Source of the DNA: Membranipora membranacea
Taxonomy: Eukaryota; Bryozoa; Gymnolaemata; Cheilostomatida; Membraniporidae
Direction of reading: 5' to 3'
DNA: 64,000 bases
Assembly (NCBI GenBank): GCA_914767715.1
Contig: OU612065.1
Coordinates: 38,936,001-39,000,000, forward strand
This document shows positions 12,301 to 27,300 of this stretch, piece after piece. The notes beneath the pieces are model-generated. The model searched no databases. It was given only the letters and a program-made list of their open reading frames with translations, and was not told the DNA's origin. Numbering within the stretch: the stretch's first letter is position 1; every line of letters starts with the position of its first letter. The position numbers and the translations under genes were made by a program.

Positions 12301-15300
12301 GATGAATTAATTTTGGTAGAGTGACTTACCATTGCAAACAATATGAAGGACATCTTCCAGTGATAAGAAGTAGAATCGAGGAAACTTCTGGAGTCTTCTG
12401 GAGAGTTGGTGCAGCAGAGATTTATGGCAGTGAACCAGAGCTGCTTTCATCCTCTCAAGAATAGACAGGATATCTGTATATGATAAAGATTTAAATTTTA
12501 TTGGTGGTAAAAGTTTGTTTCGAGAACATAAGTACCCATTTAGCATTGACTAGGACATTAAATTTGAAGATATCATGGTTTGACAACAGAGATCAAGCAT
12601 TTAATATCCCCGAAGTTTTGTTAGATCACTCCAAAATATGATAAGAAAATAAGCGCCACTTACTTTTGCGAGAGCAGCACTGAAGTACGTTGGGGTTTTT
12701 CTCGGTGGCTCTCATCAGAAGTCTGAAATCTCTGTTGATCTCATCAAATAGCTGTGAGTCTTTAGTAAGTGAGGATCTGATCTCAGCAGTAGAGTAAATC
12801 TGTAACATGAAAATTACAAGATGAGCAAACCAGTGAAAATAGACCTAAACTCCTGTTCAACAAAGGATAACTTGAGCCAAAATGTTTTTCTATATACTTT
12901 TGGACCGTATAAAGGATTGGACAACAACTTTCAGCTGCTAACAGCTCTATTCAGAGACAGTAAATATAAATGAGGTACCCTTGAAATTAATTGACTTCTA
13001 ACAAATACAGAATGGAACGGATAAAACAAACCTCCTCAAGTTCTGTCCATTTTTCCTGGACATCGAGCCACAAGCTGAGAACAGCCTCGATAGTCTGTAA
13101 TCTCTTCTGCCACTTGACCACTTCATCCATGAAGGAGCCGGCAGCACTGCTGCCTTGCATAGTCTGTAAGGCCACCTGGTGATTCTCCAGCTCATCAAAT
13201 ATAGGCTCTGTGTTTATCAGCAGGGAGATGATTCCCAGATCCTAAAAAGAAAAGAAACTATGATACATCTGAGAAGGAATTTCATTTAATTAGAAATGAT
13301 AAACTTAATATAAACCAAGACTGTTTCTATAGTCCGCATTGCAACATTGTATTCTTCAAGGTGTAATAAACAATATGTATGGCAACCGGAGAGATGTTGA
13401 ATAAAGTGTGATATCATTCAGGTGTAAAAAGGACAAGAATATAGCATGGTTTAACATGAGCTCTGAAGCGAGGTCTAGCTATGTCATTCAAATCTATATG
13501 TTCAAGTGCACAATTGTACATCACAAAACAATATTGAGCGGCAGCGTAAACATATATTTTGAAATAAATTGCTCCGTTCTAGAAAGATAAAGCAGCAATA
13601 GTAATACTACCCAACAACATTAGCTGCAGGGCGTGGGACAAGCTGTGAGAGCTGAGGGAGTGATATGATGAGACAAACCTTATGTGATTTCTTCTTCTTT
13701 TTCTTGCCCTAACATTATTTGAATATATATATGTCATATAGAAACAGGGGCTTCAAATTTGGGAGAAAAGGAAAATAACTGACGTCATAAGAAAATAATG
13801 TGAACAACAGTAAAATACCTATTAATGTAACGAAAGAAAATTATTGACTTTAGCACTTCACCAATGATTAAGGGCTAGAGAATTATTATCCTACCTCTCC
13901 GAGGTTGACCAGACTGGCAGGAAGAGATGATGCGCTGCCTCTCCTTAGTTTACTAAGCGAACTTTGACCTGACACTCTGCTGCCTGATCTAGTGTTACCG
14001 GGTCTCTGTGAGCCATGTGTCATGTGTGACTCTGCATGTGATACCTCCGACTGGTTGTCCTAAGAGAAAGCAAAGAGCAAAACATTTTCAGTATGTTGTT
14101 ACAGCAGCAGATTGAGTTGTGACAGACTGGCACTAGATAGATAGATAGATAGATAGTACATGCTTTATTTATTGTGTGGAAAGAAACTGCAATCCACAAT
14201 CTATTTTTAGCTTGGAATTGTCATATAGATTATCCCATTAATTCAGAAGGAGCATAGCCTATAGCTACTTGCAAAAACATTACTAAAACAGCTAACAGCT
14301 ATAATGAGGCTAAATTTATCATTAGCGCTTGACACTTCCTGTTTTACTTTTTGTCATACCTCGCCAAATTTTTTTTCAGGCTTCTCAATCTATACGATCA
14401 CAGAAGTATACACACAAAATTAAACATTTGCATCGTGACGTAACTTCATGGCACACCATCGAATTTTACCAACATGCCAAATCCTATTGTTACTATTGTC
14501 CATAAAAAAAAGACATTGCAAGTTTTTGGTGCAATAAATGCATGCAGTTTTTTCATAAAGTCTACCCTCATATCATACAGTCATAGCAACAATATAGTTC
14601 AATGGCTTGAAAAAAGGTGACATTCAATCCATAGCTTAACCATCAGTGTTGACAGTGCTATATAGAAAGTGAGCGCTGTATCAATTTTTGGCCAAGGCAG
14701 ACAAATGCAATTCCCTTATTGTTATTGCCCTCACTTGCCCAGTGCTGATAAATATTGATGAAAAAGAAATTAATTATATTTCTGTTAGCAATCTTGAACT
14801 ATCTGAGTCCTAAACTAGTCAAGATTTGGCCAAACTGCACCTAATATTTACAAAATGATAAGTCAAAATAGGTAAAAAACAGTATCTCTCATTCATTTGC
14901 ATGGGCACCGATGGTTTAAATCTTCATATTTCAATTGCAATCATGAGAATTTATATAAAAGAAAACTGAGGGTTTAAAAAATTGCTTAACAAGGAAAGAC
15001 TATAAATAATATGAAAAGTCAAGAAAATCGGACCAGTATCATGTAAGTATCCCATTTCCTCGACCAGCATCCCCTTAACCAGCAAGGCGAAAATCATAAC
15101 CAGGCCACAATACTCACTATGTTTTGAGAATTTTAACACTTACATTCATGTTGGCGTCTGCCTGCTCCACGCTCTTACTCCTGATGTGTATTCTTGTTTC
15201 AAACAGCTTACTAAGCCACACCTCCTCATATGTTTTAAGTGATTTCTCTATAGCTAAATCCTTGACTGCCCTCTGAACAATCGCCCGCACGTCATCAACA

Positions 15301-18300
15301 TGTGCTGAAAGAGAAGGTCAAAAATGATTACTAATACAATTCCTGACTTATCATTTTGACACAAAGCATTTGACAAAATTTTGATATTCATGGGGCTGCT
15401 GTTTACTGACGCTACTTCGAGTTGCTATCAATGCTTGCTCGTTCATGTCTCAAAATGACACGGTGATGGCATAAGATATGAGATGAAGCGTCATGCGGTA
15501 GAATACCCAGTACCAGTACCAAGTACTATGATCGTTTCTTCCTCATATATTATACTTCTTACTGATCGAAGCGACATTGACATGATTTTAGGATACTACA
15601 ATAGACTCTCCTCACACAATAGTACTTACTCTGTAGACCGAGACTGAGAAGTTCACCTAGAGTCATACGTTTCAGGGTATCGTTGTCTATTTGTACAGCA
15701 CCACCGGTGACTCTCACTAACTGTTTCCAGTGACGAGTTCTCATTGCTGGGTTACTCAAGTCATCGATCAGCGGTAAACAGGCCTGTTGGCAAAAAAGAG
15801 ATGTGATTCGGTTATCCTTTTTAACCACATGTTACAATTGCATATTATAGTTTTAGCAGCTAGATGTCGCTGTATCAAGCTCAGCAATAATGGGATACAA
15901 CTCTTCATTTTAACAAACAAATTTTATCACATTATGATAGAAGGCATCAGTGCATGTTTGAAGATGTTATAACATGGACTTAATAATAAGTCTACGGGTT
16001 ATAAACAACAGCTCACTGGGAAACTCTTGTTATTGGAAACGTTGCTCTCAAACACAAACCTGAATATCAAGAATAGAGTCCTGCAGACCATGGTAAACAT
16101 CCCAGATGAAAACCTCATCTGGTAATTTCTTCAGTGACTCTAACTGTTTATCTGTAGCTGTGCGGAGCTGATTCGTGTTGATCTTATGCCATCGATGGCA
16201 CTTCCATTCATTCTGCTCATCTCCGAGAACTCTCACAGCTTCCCACACCTTCTTCAGGTTGTCTATGGTCAAGCGGCACCTTTAGATTTGACAGAAATAC
16301 AACAATAATTAATAGGTAGGGATATGTTGATATCACAAACTCGGCACAGATTCCTACATTTTGTTATACCAAGGCTTTCAAGCAATATTATAAGCCAGAT
16401 CTACAAGAAATGGATGTATGGCATTCAGCGAAAAAAGCCATTGCGGAAAATCATTGCAAGTTTGATTAATGCGGTGTACACCGTAACCCACATTATTGTG
16501 GCTGTGTTTGACACTCACTTAGGTAGTATTTCGAAGTTGACAACATTGGCCTCGAGAAGGTCCTGTAATTCAGCCAGGTCCTGGGCCTCGTTCTCCAGTA
16601 TATGCAGCTGTTTACTGAACATGTCTAGGCCTGTCCACGCCTCACTCATAGTATAGTCATAGCTGAACACTGGTGACTCATCTAACTCCTGCTCAACCTG
16701 TCTCACTCGTCGACCAAACGCTGCAAGGTCCTAAAAATCACAAGCCCAACCTTATCATGCATCAACATAATTTATATGTAAATCCACTGACATTGTGGCA
16801 TGCAGATTTGCTTAGCATGGCAACCACAGATAAAAATGACTTAAAAAGTTAGAGAACTCCGTGTTACATACTTTGGTGATCCTTTCAGATTCCTCCTGGA
16901 TTCTTGGTCCAAGTCTCTGTTTAGCCAGGGAGACTTTAGTCTTCAGGTTGTTCCAGCGACCAGGAGCAGCGTTGAACAGATTCTGTGTATGCTCAGGTAA
17001 GGACTGGTTATACTTCTTCAATAATAGCACCGTTCTATGCATAGACGCAAACTTAATATCCATCTCCTGAAAACAATATTAATTATATTATTAGTTGAAA
17101 ATGATACAAATCTCTTCCTCATCTCGCTTCCCATAATGCAATATTCTGAAATTCCAGTCAACATATATACTTTTATAGAGCATTCATTGAAGTTTAGCCT
17201 ACTCTGTTGTTCCATACTGTGTTATGTTTGGAATCTCAACCTCTGGATTTTAACGGTTGCCCCCGGTCACTATCTTTCTTGCTGCTGATACCATCTTTTT
17301 GGAACTTAGACGTGTTTAAATACTGTATAAATTAGGCTGTGTCAGAAATTTATATCAGCAGATGTTATGGATATGAACATAGATTATTGGTAAAATTAGG
17401 TCACCAACTTAGATTATAATCGGAAAAGATTTGAAATCATTTTTAGGTCGTCCCCGAACCTTAATAACGTATGGTGAAAAGATACATGCATGTCTTAATA
17501 TGGGATCAGTCTTATGTCAGTCCCGGAAATTTTGTTGCGCTTTCAGTAATTGCATCATTTATAAAAACAGCGTGTAAGTTTGAATGGGCCGATGATATAC
17601 ATTTTAGGATTAGATCCTTAGTTAGGGTCTGTTGACCTGTTTTTAATAAGAAGTTGCAATGGGATTTCATCTTGAATATGTGAATTTTGATTTTTTGAAA
17701 GACAGTTTAAACCCAATTATGAGATTAATTGTCGTTTATCTCGTTTGACAAATGTTTTCGCTACGGCTAGGAGCAACCAAAATACAACTGATTTGATTGT
17801 TATTTTAGGTTTATTTGGTCAGTAAAAGAATTACTCTTGGACTTACGGTGAATGTTTGACAGGAGAGACCCTGTCAATATCATCAAATGGTATGAACAAT
17901 GTTTCTAATAGTAATTCACACAACTTGTATCTACTGCAGCTTGATTTCATATGATTGCGCTGTCACAGTCGAAATCGAATCGGTGGTAACTTGATTAAAA
18001 TCAACATTATGTTTCACCAAATTTGGTGAAACAGATTATGTCAGAAAACGAATGCCTGCCTGACTGGTTGTCGCTGTGTATATTGTTAAATGCACTAGTG
18101 TTCGGTCAATGGTATTATGATGGGTTGCTGAGGATTATGTGGGGGCTCCAATGGTTTGTTGTTGGGTATACCCCCTCGCGAATATGAAGCGGCTGCTAGG
18201 ATAAGACAAGACGATAGGATAAGGGAAGGCTATAGTGGTATTTGTGGTTTACATGAGGGCCACAAGAGGAGGACTTAATACCTGCTGCTGAGCTGTGACT

Positions 18301-21300
18301 TCATTGAATAGTCTCATCATTTTCATAAATGATGCTGTGTCTCTCTCGTTTCCTCTGATACTCTCAATCTCTGGCTCAATCCTCTTCAGGAACTGATCTA
18401 AACCAGTCAGCATCTTTGTGACCTTGAAAGACGAAGAATAATCCTTTTCAAGAGCAAGCCAATGTAACAAACAATAAAATCGGTTTATAATTGTACCAAA
18501 TTACCTTGTGAACATGGGTGATCGCAATAGGGAAGTATTACTTCGGTTTTGGCACATTTACCTGTGGTGAAGTAGGACAGATCTCAGTGTTGAGGTTCTT
18601 GAGTTCTGTATAGCAAACCACTTTTTATGCCTTTCAGCAGATAGCTGCCATTAAAATATTGTTTTCATCCTGTAATATTGCAGTAAATTCCAGCAAAGTT
18701 TTACCTGAAGAGCCAGGTGGCTAGTGAAGGTCCACATCCATTTGCTCGCGTGAGTGATAAGTACTTGTTTGACTGGCTCTAAATCTACTCTGATCCACCC
18801 AATGTCACAGGTGGTCTGCAAGTCTAATATCTCATCTCGGGCAGTCTGAAAAAAAATAACGTGTGGAGTTAAATAGTAAGAAACAAAGCAGAAATAAAAA
18901 TAATTTTAGGTTGAATCATGTTTTCAAACAATAGTTAAAACTGTAAGAACAGTCCTGGTCATTTTCATGATCAACAATTTGCGTTGCTAAAATATTCACG
19001 TCCCATTGTGTCAGCATATTCCTTACAAAGAAATTGGAGCTGGTGGAAAGTCTGTGATACCACCACAACTTTGCACTAAAACATACCTTGTAGATGTCAA
19101 TTTCAGAGTCGAACTCATCTAGAGATGGGACTACAGACTCCTCCTCCACGGCGTTAGTCTGAGATAAGAAGGACTTCTCAGCGGTACCCACAATACCAAC
19201 AGATTCCAGGCTCTTAGCTGATGATGACCTGGTGGTGTAAAGTTATACAAAATCTGTTAGTGGTGATCAGAAAATAACTGTTGGACTTTTCATTCCACAC
19301 ACATATAGTCCCTCCCGCGCTTACGCAGTGATAAATTAGCAGTTAAGCTAATGTGCCTATGTAATGAGACCATTTCTTTCTAGCTAATGGAAATTTTGTT
19401 CCAATAAGCCCATAGCCCTTACAGTCCCCAATAAACGCATAGGTGAGACTTAACAGTCTACAAACATTGAAATTCAGAAGTGTAAGGCCTGGACATGTAA
19501 GGCCTGGACATGTAAGGCCTGGACATGTACGGCCTGGACATGACACGTCAAATATCATCACACCAAAGTGCTCCACTACATTTTATAAATCTAAATTGGT
19601 AAATTATCAATTCGGGTGATTGAGATAATAAATACTAGCTTCTTCACTCAGATAAAATGCACAAAAAGCAGATGTTTTCAAAACGTTCAAAACTATTCAA
19701 AAACTGTCAAACTTCTTTGAGCAAAAAACAGGTTAACAAAACACCCAAACAAGGGTATAATTCAATCAACGGCATTAAAAAAACCGGATATGGAGTTTGC
19801 AATACAGTGTACATAACAATAATATGTGCACAGGCTTGATCTATCAAAGAGGTGCATGATGGAAGACTACATGGATAAATAAAAGGAAGTTGTCACACTC
19901 AGTATAGCATATCATGCAGCATACATACCTGTTCCTGATATTCAAAACAATCAGACATGACATGACTCCAAAATTACAGGCAGGTAAACTATGAATACAT
20001 TTTTTTTCTGTTGTGACACACATTGATGACACCAGGAGAATGAAATTCCATTCTCCCTGATGACACAATGACCCTGGACTGGAGAATAGACATGAGGTGA
20101 TTCTAAGACCATATTTACTGGGTTGAGGCGAGAAGTTTATCAACATATATAATATAGTGAAAGGTAGAGAGAAGAAAGAGTATGATGAAGATGAAGCAGG
20201 TGAACAATCGGTAACTTGGCATGTAATGAGCTGAGAAAGAACCAATATGGTAGAGTCAGCAGATGTAATAGATGTGATGTGATAGACAGTATAGGACGTC
20301 ATGACTAAACTTACGGCTGGACTGTGCCTTTAGGGCATGTTTGTTCAAGGTTAATGATGACCCTGTGATTGACACTCTTGCTACTTTCGACTGGTTCAGG
20401 AGTTTGAGGTTGATAGATGATCTGTTGGTTTGTGAAGGAGGGAGAGGGAGACTGATAGTTAGAAGCGAACTGGTCGTAGTTCCCAGATTCAGGGCTGGGT
20501 ACTGTGGAGTAATCAGCACCAGGACTACTGCTCCGGAGGACAGGCAGGTCGTGGTAGATGATGTTTGTGAACTTGATCATGTGAGGGTGAATCTTAGACA
20601 TGTCGATATTAGCTCTACGCACAGCAGTAAGATACAGCTGGTACGCCTCCTCACATGTACATGGTACGCTGCTGCCGTGATTATGGTAACAATTGCTGGA
20701 GGAAGAACCATGAGGGAAATAAGATCAGCTAATACCCGATACAGGAATGAATTATCAGTGAATGAATAAAAACCAAGATGATTTGTGTTGACTCAGAAAA
20801 GATATAATACCATGTAAAACACGTTCAATTGTTAAACCTAATCATAAATGTATACTGGTGCACATAGAGGACCAGGGGTTACAAAATACGCGTACAGGCA
20901 CAAAATCAGTGAATCTCCACAAGGATACAGGTCAGGTAACGGATACAGTTTCCAAAAAGCTGTCGGCACAAGACAAATAATGACATAATGCATTTATACC
21001 TTAATTTGAGTATGAGACAAGTATTACCTTGATGAAGTTGTGGATCTAGCGGTGGCTTGCATTCTCATTCTGGCAGGTCCGTCTAAGTTATGAGCAGTAG
21101 ATCGTCGTGGGTTTGGTGATATCTGACCCTTAAGGAAATCAGCGAATGTCTCAGTGACATCTAACTCCCACAGGAATGAGAAGCCAGAGAAAATGGAGAG
21201 TAGAGTCTGCAACAATGAAATAAAATAGTGAGCAAATTATCTCATCTTAGAAATGGACATTTATTAGAGACCAGGTGAGCTTAGCCTCTATGAGAGAGGG

Positions 21301-24300
21301 CGGGTGACTCCATCTATGGGTGACTCCGTCTAGTATTATCCTGAAATCCATGTCATTAAGATAATGGTAGAAATATTTTGTTTTTAGCTTTTGATGTCTC
21401 AATGTAACCAATGGATTACTGAATTCGAATAAGATTATCATTATTTTATACGAATTTCCATATCACTAAATACAGTCTGCCTTACCTCGCATTCGTGGGC
21501 GTTTTCTTGTACTACGTTCATGATGTCTTCTACCATTGTTTTGACCTCATCATCGTCTTCGATATAGTCCTTGTACTCACCCTGAAAACGAATAACTATA
21601 GTGAGTGGATTTGTATTTGAAATATGTATAAACATATAATGATGATAATAGAGTTAATTTTTGGAAACGCTCAATAAAATGGTTTTAAAAACAGTAATTT
21701 TTAAATGTATCACTTTATTTGCCTGGTAAACTGTGCATGAAATTGTCACCAGGTTGTTTTGTGCGACAATTGTTAGTGAAACATGAAAATACAGTACATT
21801 GAAGGCAGGAATCACTCTAGTATCATGTCTGATATGTTGTAACTCAACCATGAGGCTTACCGACATGTAATGGATTTGTCGCAACAGATTCTCCTCTGAA
21901 ATCTAGAAATACCCCATTGATTCAGTAAATTACAATTATTAGTAAGTTTATGCTGCTTTGGTAACCCTAATAAGCCTCATCACAACAATATGTAGATACA
22001 AGCATTTGTCCCAATTCTGGGGCACATACATACAGAAGTATATCTATAATAAGTGAATCTTACCTTTGGTCCAAGCATTTGGACAGAGCGAGCTCGATCA
22101 AGGAATTTGTTTACCCAGTCCCTGATAACTTCCTGAACGGAGGTTACCGATGTACTCTCTTCAAGTGGAGGCCTGAAAGTTACTCGACTCTGTAGCAGCT
22201 CTAATCTTATGGTCAGAATGGGCACGGTCTCCTTCTACAATAAAGAAGCAAATATTGAAGAAATGGCTCCTTAGGTTTCTTATGTTAACTAACAGCAAAT
22301 GCAGGGAAGAACCTGTTGATATGAATTCATGAACCAATACACGGGCGATCTAAGACAGCAACTTATCAGCATGATAGCATCATTCATTACAATAAATTTC
22401 TGTAAAACCTAGATTTGTTTCTATCTATTCCAATCAATCAGCCAATTTTTGAGCCAAGTAGCTGAATTGGAGCTATTCATAATAACATAATAATAAATTG
22501 AACTTGGAATTTATTTTCTTGATAGTCAATTTCAGTTTTCTATGAACAAAATTGCTAACACTTACGGATAGGGTGGCCTCAGACAGCTGGAACCACATTC
22601 CCTGTAGGCTAGCTAGTGAAGTCTGCTTCAACCCATTCAGTATAATAGCATCAAGGAAATCCATATAATCCTCCCATGCGGGTGAAGCCTGTAACAGATC
22701 GAAACAATCATGACTCTGACTTTGTTGCGCCTTCTAAAGGAGTAGTTATACCAATCTTATGATCATCCCTGGTCTGTGTGTCTTCTTTATTTAGAGCAGA
22801 ATAGCAAAAGCCAATGAAAGTATATGATTCTCATAAATGAACTGAAAAAAATATCTCACGTTAATCTAAATCATCCAAAAAGGACAGAGTCCAGGGAGAT
22901 CAGTAGTTAGTTACGGAATGGCCAGGAATGTTTTGCTTGAACATAAAACTTGCTTACTTTACTGATGCCGACAGCTTTGAATGAAAAGTCAACAAGCTGA
23001 TGTATTTTGATACCAGCAGGCACAAGTTCGCTCTCTATATGATCATCGAGGTCTGTCTGCAGAGCGATCAGCTCCTTCATATTGTAACTCTTAGATTTAT
23101 CTCGAGCTGAGAATATATCCAGGGTGCCTGAAAAAAGTCTCCCATATTAATACAGTGACAAACACAAAGTCTTTGTGAAGATAATTCGGCGGTTTAAATT
23201 GATGGTCAAATGTGGCATACATCACCATGATAATACTAATGTTGTCTGTTTATCTGATAAATGGTTCACAATTTGATGGAATAGGTACATAAAGAGGCTG
23301 AAGCCTTGATGGCCTCAAACCCCTGACTTCGGTCGACAAACCAAAGCTTTTCATAATATTTAAAGGGCAACCAAGGTTTCAAACAACTTCTCATCGATTA
23401 ATAGCAGATTGCACCTTCTGCATAGACAAAAAGACAAAATCTTATTCGGATGATTATTCAGCCAGAATTCTTGTGAAACATTGCATCCATCAGGTGCTCA
23501 AACTCAGCTAAAATAGAATACTACAGAGCAGTTTCCTGTTCCTGTTATTTTTTAGCCTGTGCTCTATCATCATTACAGCAATGTCTTGGAACCTCCCCTA
23601 GACTGTAGTGTTATCCAGCTTAGAGTTAGCAACTACTTTGAGTTTTGCATAGCGTAATGCACAAAGCTGATGCTGCCTAGCACATTATTTACTACCCATT
23701 AATGCATTGCTGCGAAACCTTGGTTGCCCTTTAAGCCTGAGCAAGAATAAGATGTTTTTTGCAGTGTCAAACTTACCTCTACACCAGGCGAGAGCCGTAT
23801 CAGCGATCTCTCTACAGTTACTCTGTACTATATCTAGATTGACATGGACATCTGTGCACACAAGCTGAGAGGCAGCTTCAATAAAGTCACCTAGGTCTTT
23901 ACTTCTCCATGTTAGCTGATTTAAACCTTTCTCTAGCAACTGCAATATGGAATAAATTTTATCAATAAGCTCCAGGAACTGATTTTATAGTATTTTTCAT
24001 AGTTCATTTCACAAATTATTTTCTATTTAAAAGTGATAGTTGAGAGTAATCTTTTCAGACACAAATGATCAGTAACTTTCTCTTTTTTTCTCTTGTATAG
24101 AAAATTAAATTTATTGATACATTTAAACTGTGATATATTTTCACATATATGACCTTATATTGTACAAATACGTTGTTTACCATTGATAGAAATAGACGCT
24201 AGCCAATTTGAACACATATGACTTGCTTTAGTGACATTTGGTGGGTTTAATTCTTTGATATAAAAAAAGACCATTTGATTTATTCGTTCAAAAATTGCAT

Positions 24301-27300
24301 AGGTTTTGCAGCAGGATTTATTTGAAAATAATATCATGTTCTTGTTTTAATGAAATTTTCTGCTGTAACAGCTAGACCACTTTGCATTACCCACGTCATA
24401 CTTTGATAGAATTATAAACAGCATTTTCTTTTAATATATTTCAGCTACATACCTGATCAATCCTGGCTAGTTTTCTCTCAAACAGCGGCCTCTCATAATC
24501 TCCTATCTGCTTCATGATAGTGTTATACTTGCTGACTATAGTCTCCAGTCTAGTAGCGATGACGTTTAGTGTGTAAGGCGCTGTGTTTCTGACCAGTTCT
24601 CGAGCAGCTGAGGGTACGGATACCAGGAAGGGCTCAGAAGAGAGGTAGTGGATCTCACGGAGTAGAAGTAACAAGTTTGGGTCGAGATTAACATGGAGGA
24701 CCTGCGGCCTCAACTCAGTCTCCTCATCATAATCTTCAGATACCTTGGAAAAGGAAACACAATTTCTTGGTCAGTGGCAGCAAATGACAGTTTCACAACA
24801 ATTCCACTGTAGGAGATTCAGACAAAGTAGTTTCCATTTTGAGATCACCGACACAGGAAGTGGAATTAGATGACTATAAAGGTTAGTGCTGAATGTAATC
24901 CAACGTGATTGAATGCCGCCACCACAAGCTGTTACACCCACAGGCCTTAAGCCTCATTAAAACATGATTAACACTACACGTGTTCTGGTCAACTATCATT
25001 ATGTTCCTAACCCAGATCAAAGAAAAGTGACAGTTTTCTCACCATGACAGGCTGTTTGAGCTTCTCAGTGAGCTGTGAAGTTATTCTCTCCTGCCACTTC
25101 ATGATGATCCTCTCCTCGTATCTGTTAAACTCAGCGAGACACTCTGTGTATGTGTCTCTCATCTGCCACCCAGACTCACCTTCTAACAGCTGTGGAGCAA
25201 TCTGCTTTAGTTTCTCCATAGGCAGCTGCAACATAACAAGTGTAAATAATATATTAGCGCAAATTTTCCTGCATTTAGCAGAATTGGATATAGCTTGTGA
25301 TAAAAATAGGCTTGGAGATGAGATGTTTCGTACTGCGATTAAGAGTCTGATAGTGAAAGACGCAGTATAAAAGATATCATAATAATACTTGACCTGCCGT
25401 CTTCACAAAGTTAAACTAAACAAACATGATCAAATACACCGAAACCTAGCTGCATCCTTGCTTGACATTACCATATAATTCGTGACCATTTACATGCAGT
25501 ACTTGGTGAAATACGAGGACAGGCACACTCGGTGTGAAAGACAGCAAAGAGTGAAAAATGGAACCATCTTAATGATAGCGTTCCTCATAATCGAAATATC
25601 GGCTTGGTATTTTTAAATTTTAAAACAAGAGCAATCAATTTGATTGAGACGCGGTAAAGTAACTCCACACTCAACGAGTAATTACAAGAGACATCAATGA
25701 CTGTAACAACATTCAAGTACATCATTTAGCTCACCTTCTACATGGAAAAATGAAGATTGGAGAAAGGTTTGTAATCACAGATGAATTGTGAGCATTAGGA
25801 CAATTTAGAATTAAATCTAGAATGCCTTTAAGTGTAAGAACATCTTTGATTAACATTGAATTGAATTTGAATGAACACCAACAAACATGCAAAAGAACTC
25901 TAGGACAGCAACAGCAAATAAACCCAAAACATAACCTACCTGAATCCTCTGCCTGAGAGCATGCACCCACTGTATCTTACTGACAACTGTCGGCATGTTC
26001 TTGTGAAGTGGGGGACTCTTGGCCAAATATTGAAACATAGTCTTGACATGGCTGAGTTCACTTGTGAATCCTTGTACAAGCATTTTATCCTTGTCACGAA
26101 GGTTGTCCTGCACTAACTCTCGGGAGCTGATACCCTCAAACACCTCCAGTAGCCTAAGCTGTGAGCCGACAGTCGGGCACTGAGAGAAACCCTGTCTGAT
26201 TATCTCAGCTAGCTGAACTTCTAGCATCTGGGAAGGATAACAAGAACCATAAAAATGAGGTTTTAAGCGAATGGTATGAGTTTGGGCAGGTGCAGAGGCT
26301 CGTTCTTGAAATGCTTCTATTGCCCTCATGCAGGAACTGAGTCAAGAGCACAAAAGCAGTTGAGGTAGCACAATTTTCATACCTCAAAGTTGGGTTTAGT
26401 TGGTTGTGTCAAGGAGATTTTAATTGACATCTTTAAGTGAAACTTAAAAAAACACAATTTTCAACTTCAGGTAAACAGTAGCATAACATAATATATAAGA
26501 GCTGCGTTAGTGGATTTTCTTACCTTGACAACTGATCTGAAGTTGAAGAACGCTTTCTCGAATGCTTGAGTCCCGTCAATGTCCAGAACATTCTTCACAG
26601 TCTTGAAGAAGTGATTCATGGCGTCATGGTATCTGCCATCTATTTCCATAACAAGAGCATCAAGGCTCTGACTTCCAGCCCCTCCCACTGCGGCTGTGTC
26701 AGCCAGCAGCCTGAAGTGTCTGGTTGTCTGAACCAACTCAAGAACATCATTACACCTGTGAAGAACAAGATAGGAGTATACTGTGTGGAATGCATACAGA
26801 GTTAATGGAAATCACAATTGAATAACATAACAAGAATCATACATTGAGACAAGACTGTAAAAAATGGAGTTGTCGTCTCATGTTTTGTGGGATGACAACA
26901 ACAAACTCAGACAGTCTCAGTTCAGTGAGGTACTCATAACAGGGAGTGTTGTCCCAACTTTCAAACTTCCTGAACATTATATACATGGAAACAGGGAAGG
27001 GTACAAAACATTTCTCCTAACAAGTCATCAGCTAAGAAGTTGGCTCCATAAGCCTTACTTCATCCCACATTCATATAATTACCACACCTTTCCATAAAGG
27101 CGTTGAGGATATTGAAGCATGGTGCGTTTCGAGCTGGCCAGGGGCTGTCTCCGTATAGATTCCTGTCAGATGTAAGATTCTCCTGACTGCCTTGTTCCTC
27201 CTCAGCACTCAATCCATACTGAGGGCGGTACGCATACGGCCCGTAAAGTTTTGTGATGAAAAGCTGATCACCTTTGGCATTGTGTGTCCTGCAAGAGATT

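Larger units (their letters stand above)
15144..22688 (-). other. Dynein gene exons 14-28: distal tail and start of linker (residues 907-1696)
   Basis: Coding exons, minus strand: 22566-22688, 22064-22234, 21861-21902, 21486-21581, 21028-21206, 20315-20671, 19087-19228, 18705-18845, 18562-18597, 18282-18422, 16872-17066, 16519-16730, 16060-16279, 15630-15783, 15144-15304. Recognisable family blocks are FSGFSFLWELDVTETFADF (exon 18), CDIGWIRVDLEPVKQVL (exon 21) and the linker signature LPLIDDLSNPAMRTRHWKQL (exon 27), which matches the conserved NPAMRxRHW stretch of dynein linkers. Exons 18-19 carry a Ser/Pro/Gln-rich non-conserved stretch (SPNPRRSTAHNL, then SPSPSFTNQQ) inside the tail. Exon 22 (36 nt) is set by phase: the acceptor 8 nt upstream would shift the frame. 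Confidence 0.84.

Noticed and set aside
18562-18605. 44-nt version of dynein exon 22 using the upstream acceptor
   Set aside because: It breaks the frame with both neighbours, whereas the 36-nt form keeps it.
19343-19576. Short protein with CPGLT repeats (minus strand)
   Set aside because: The repeat unit is 15 bp and keeps a frame by arithmetic. It lies in an intron, has no splice pair, and shows no similarity to any domain.
20341-20769. 142-codon plus-strand ORF
   Set aside because: It is the antisense shadow of dynein exon 19 (20315-20671), whose minus-strand frame joins its neighbours in phase.
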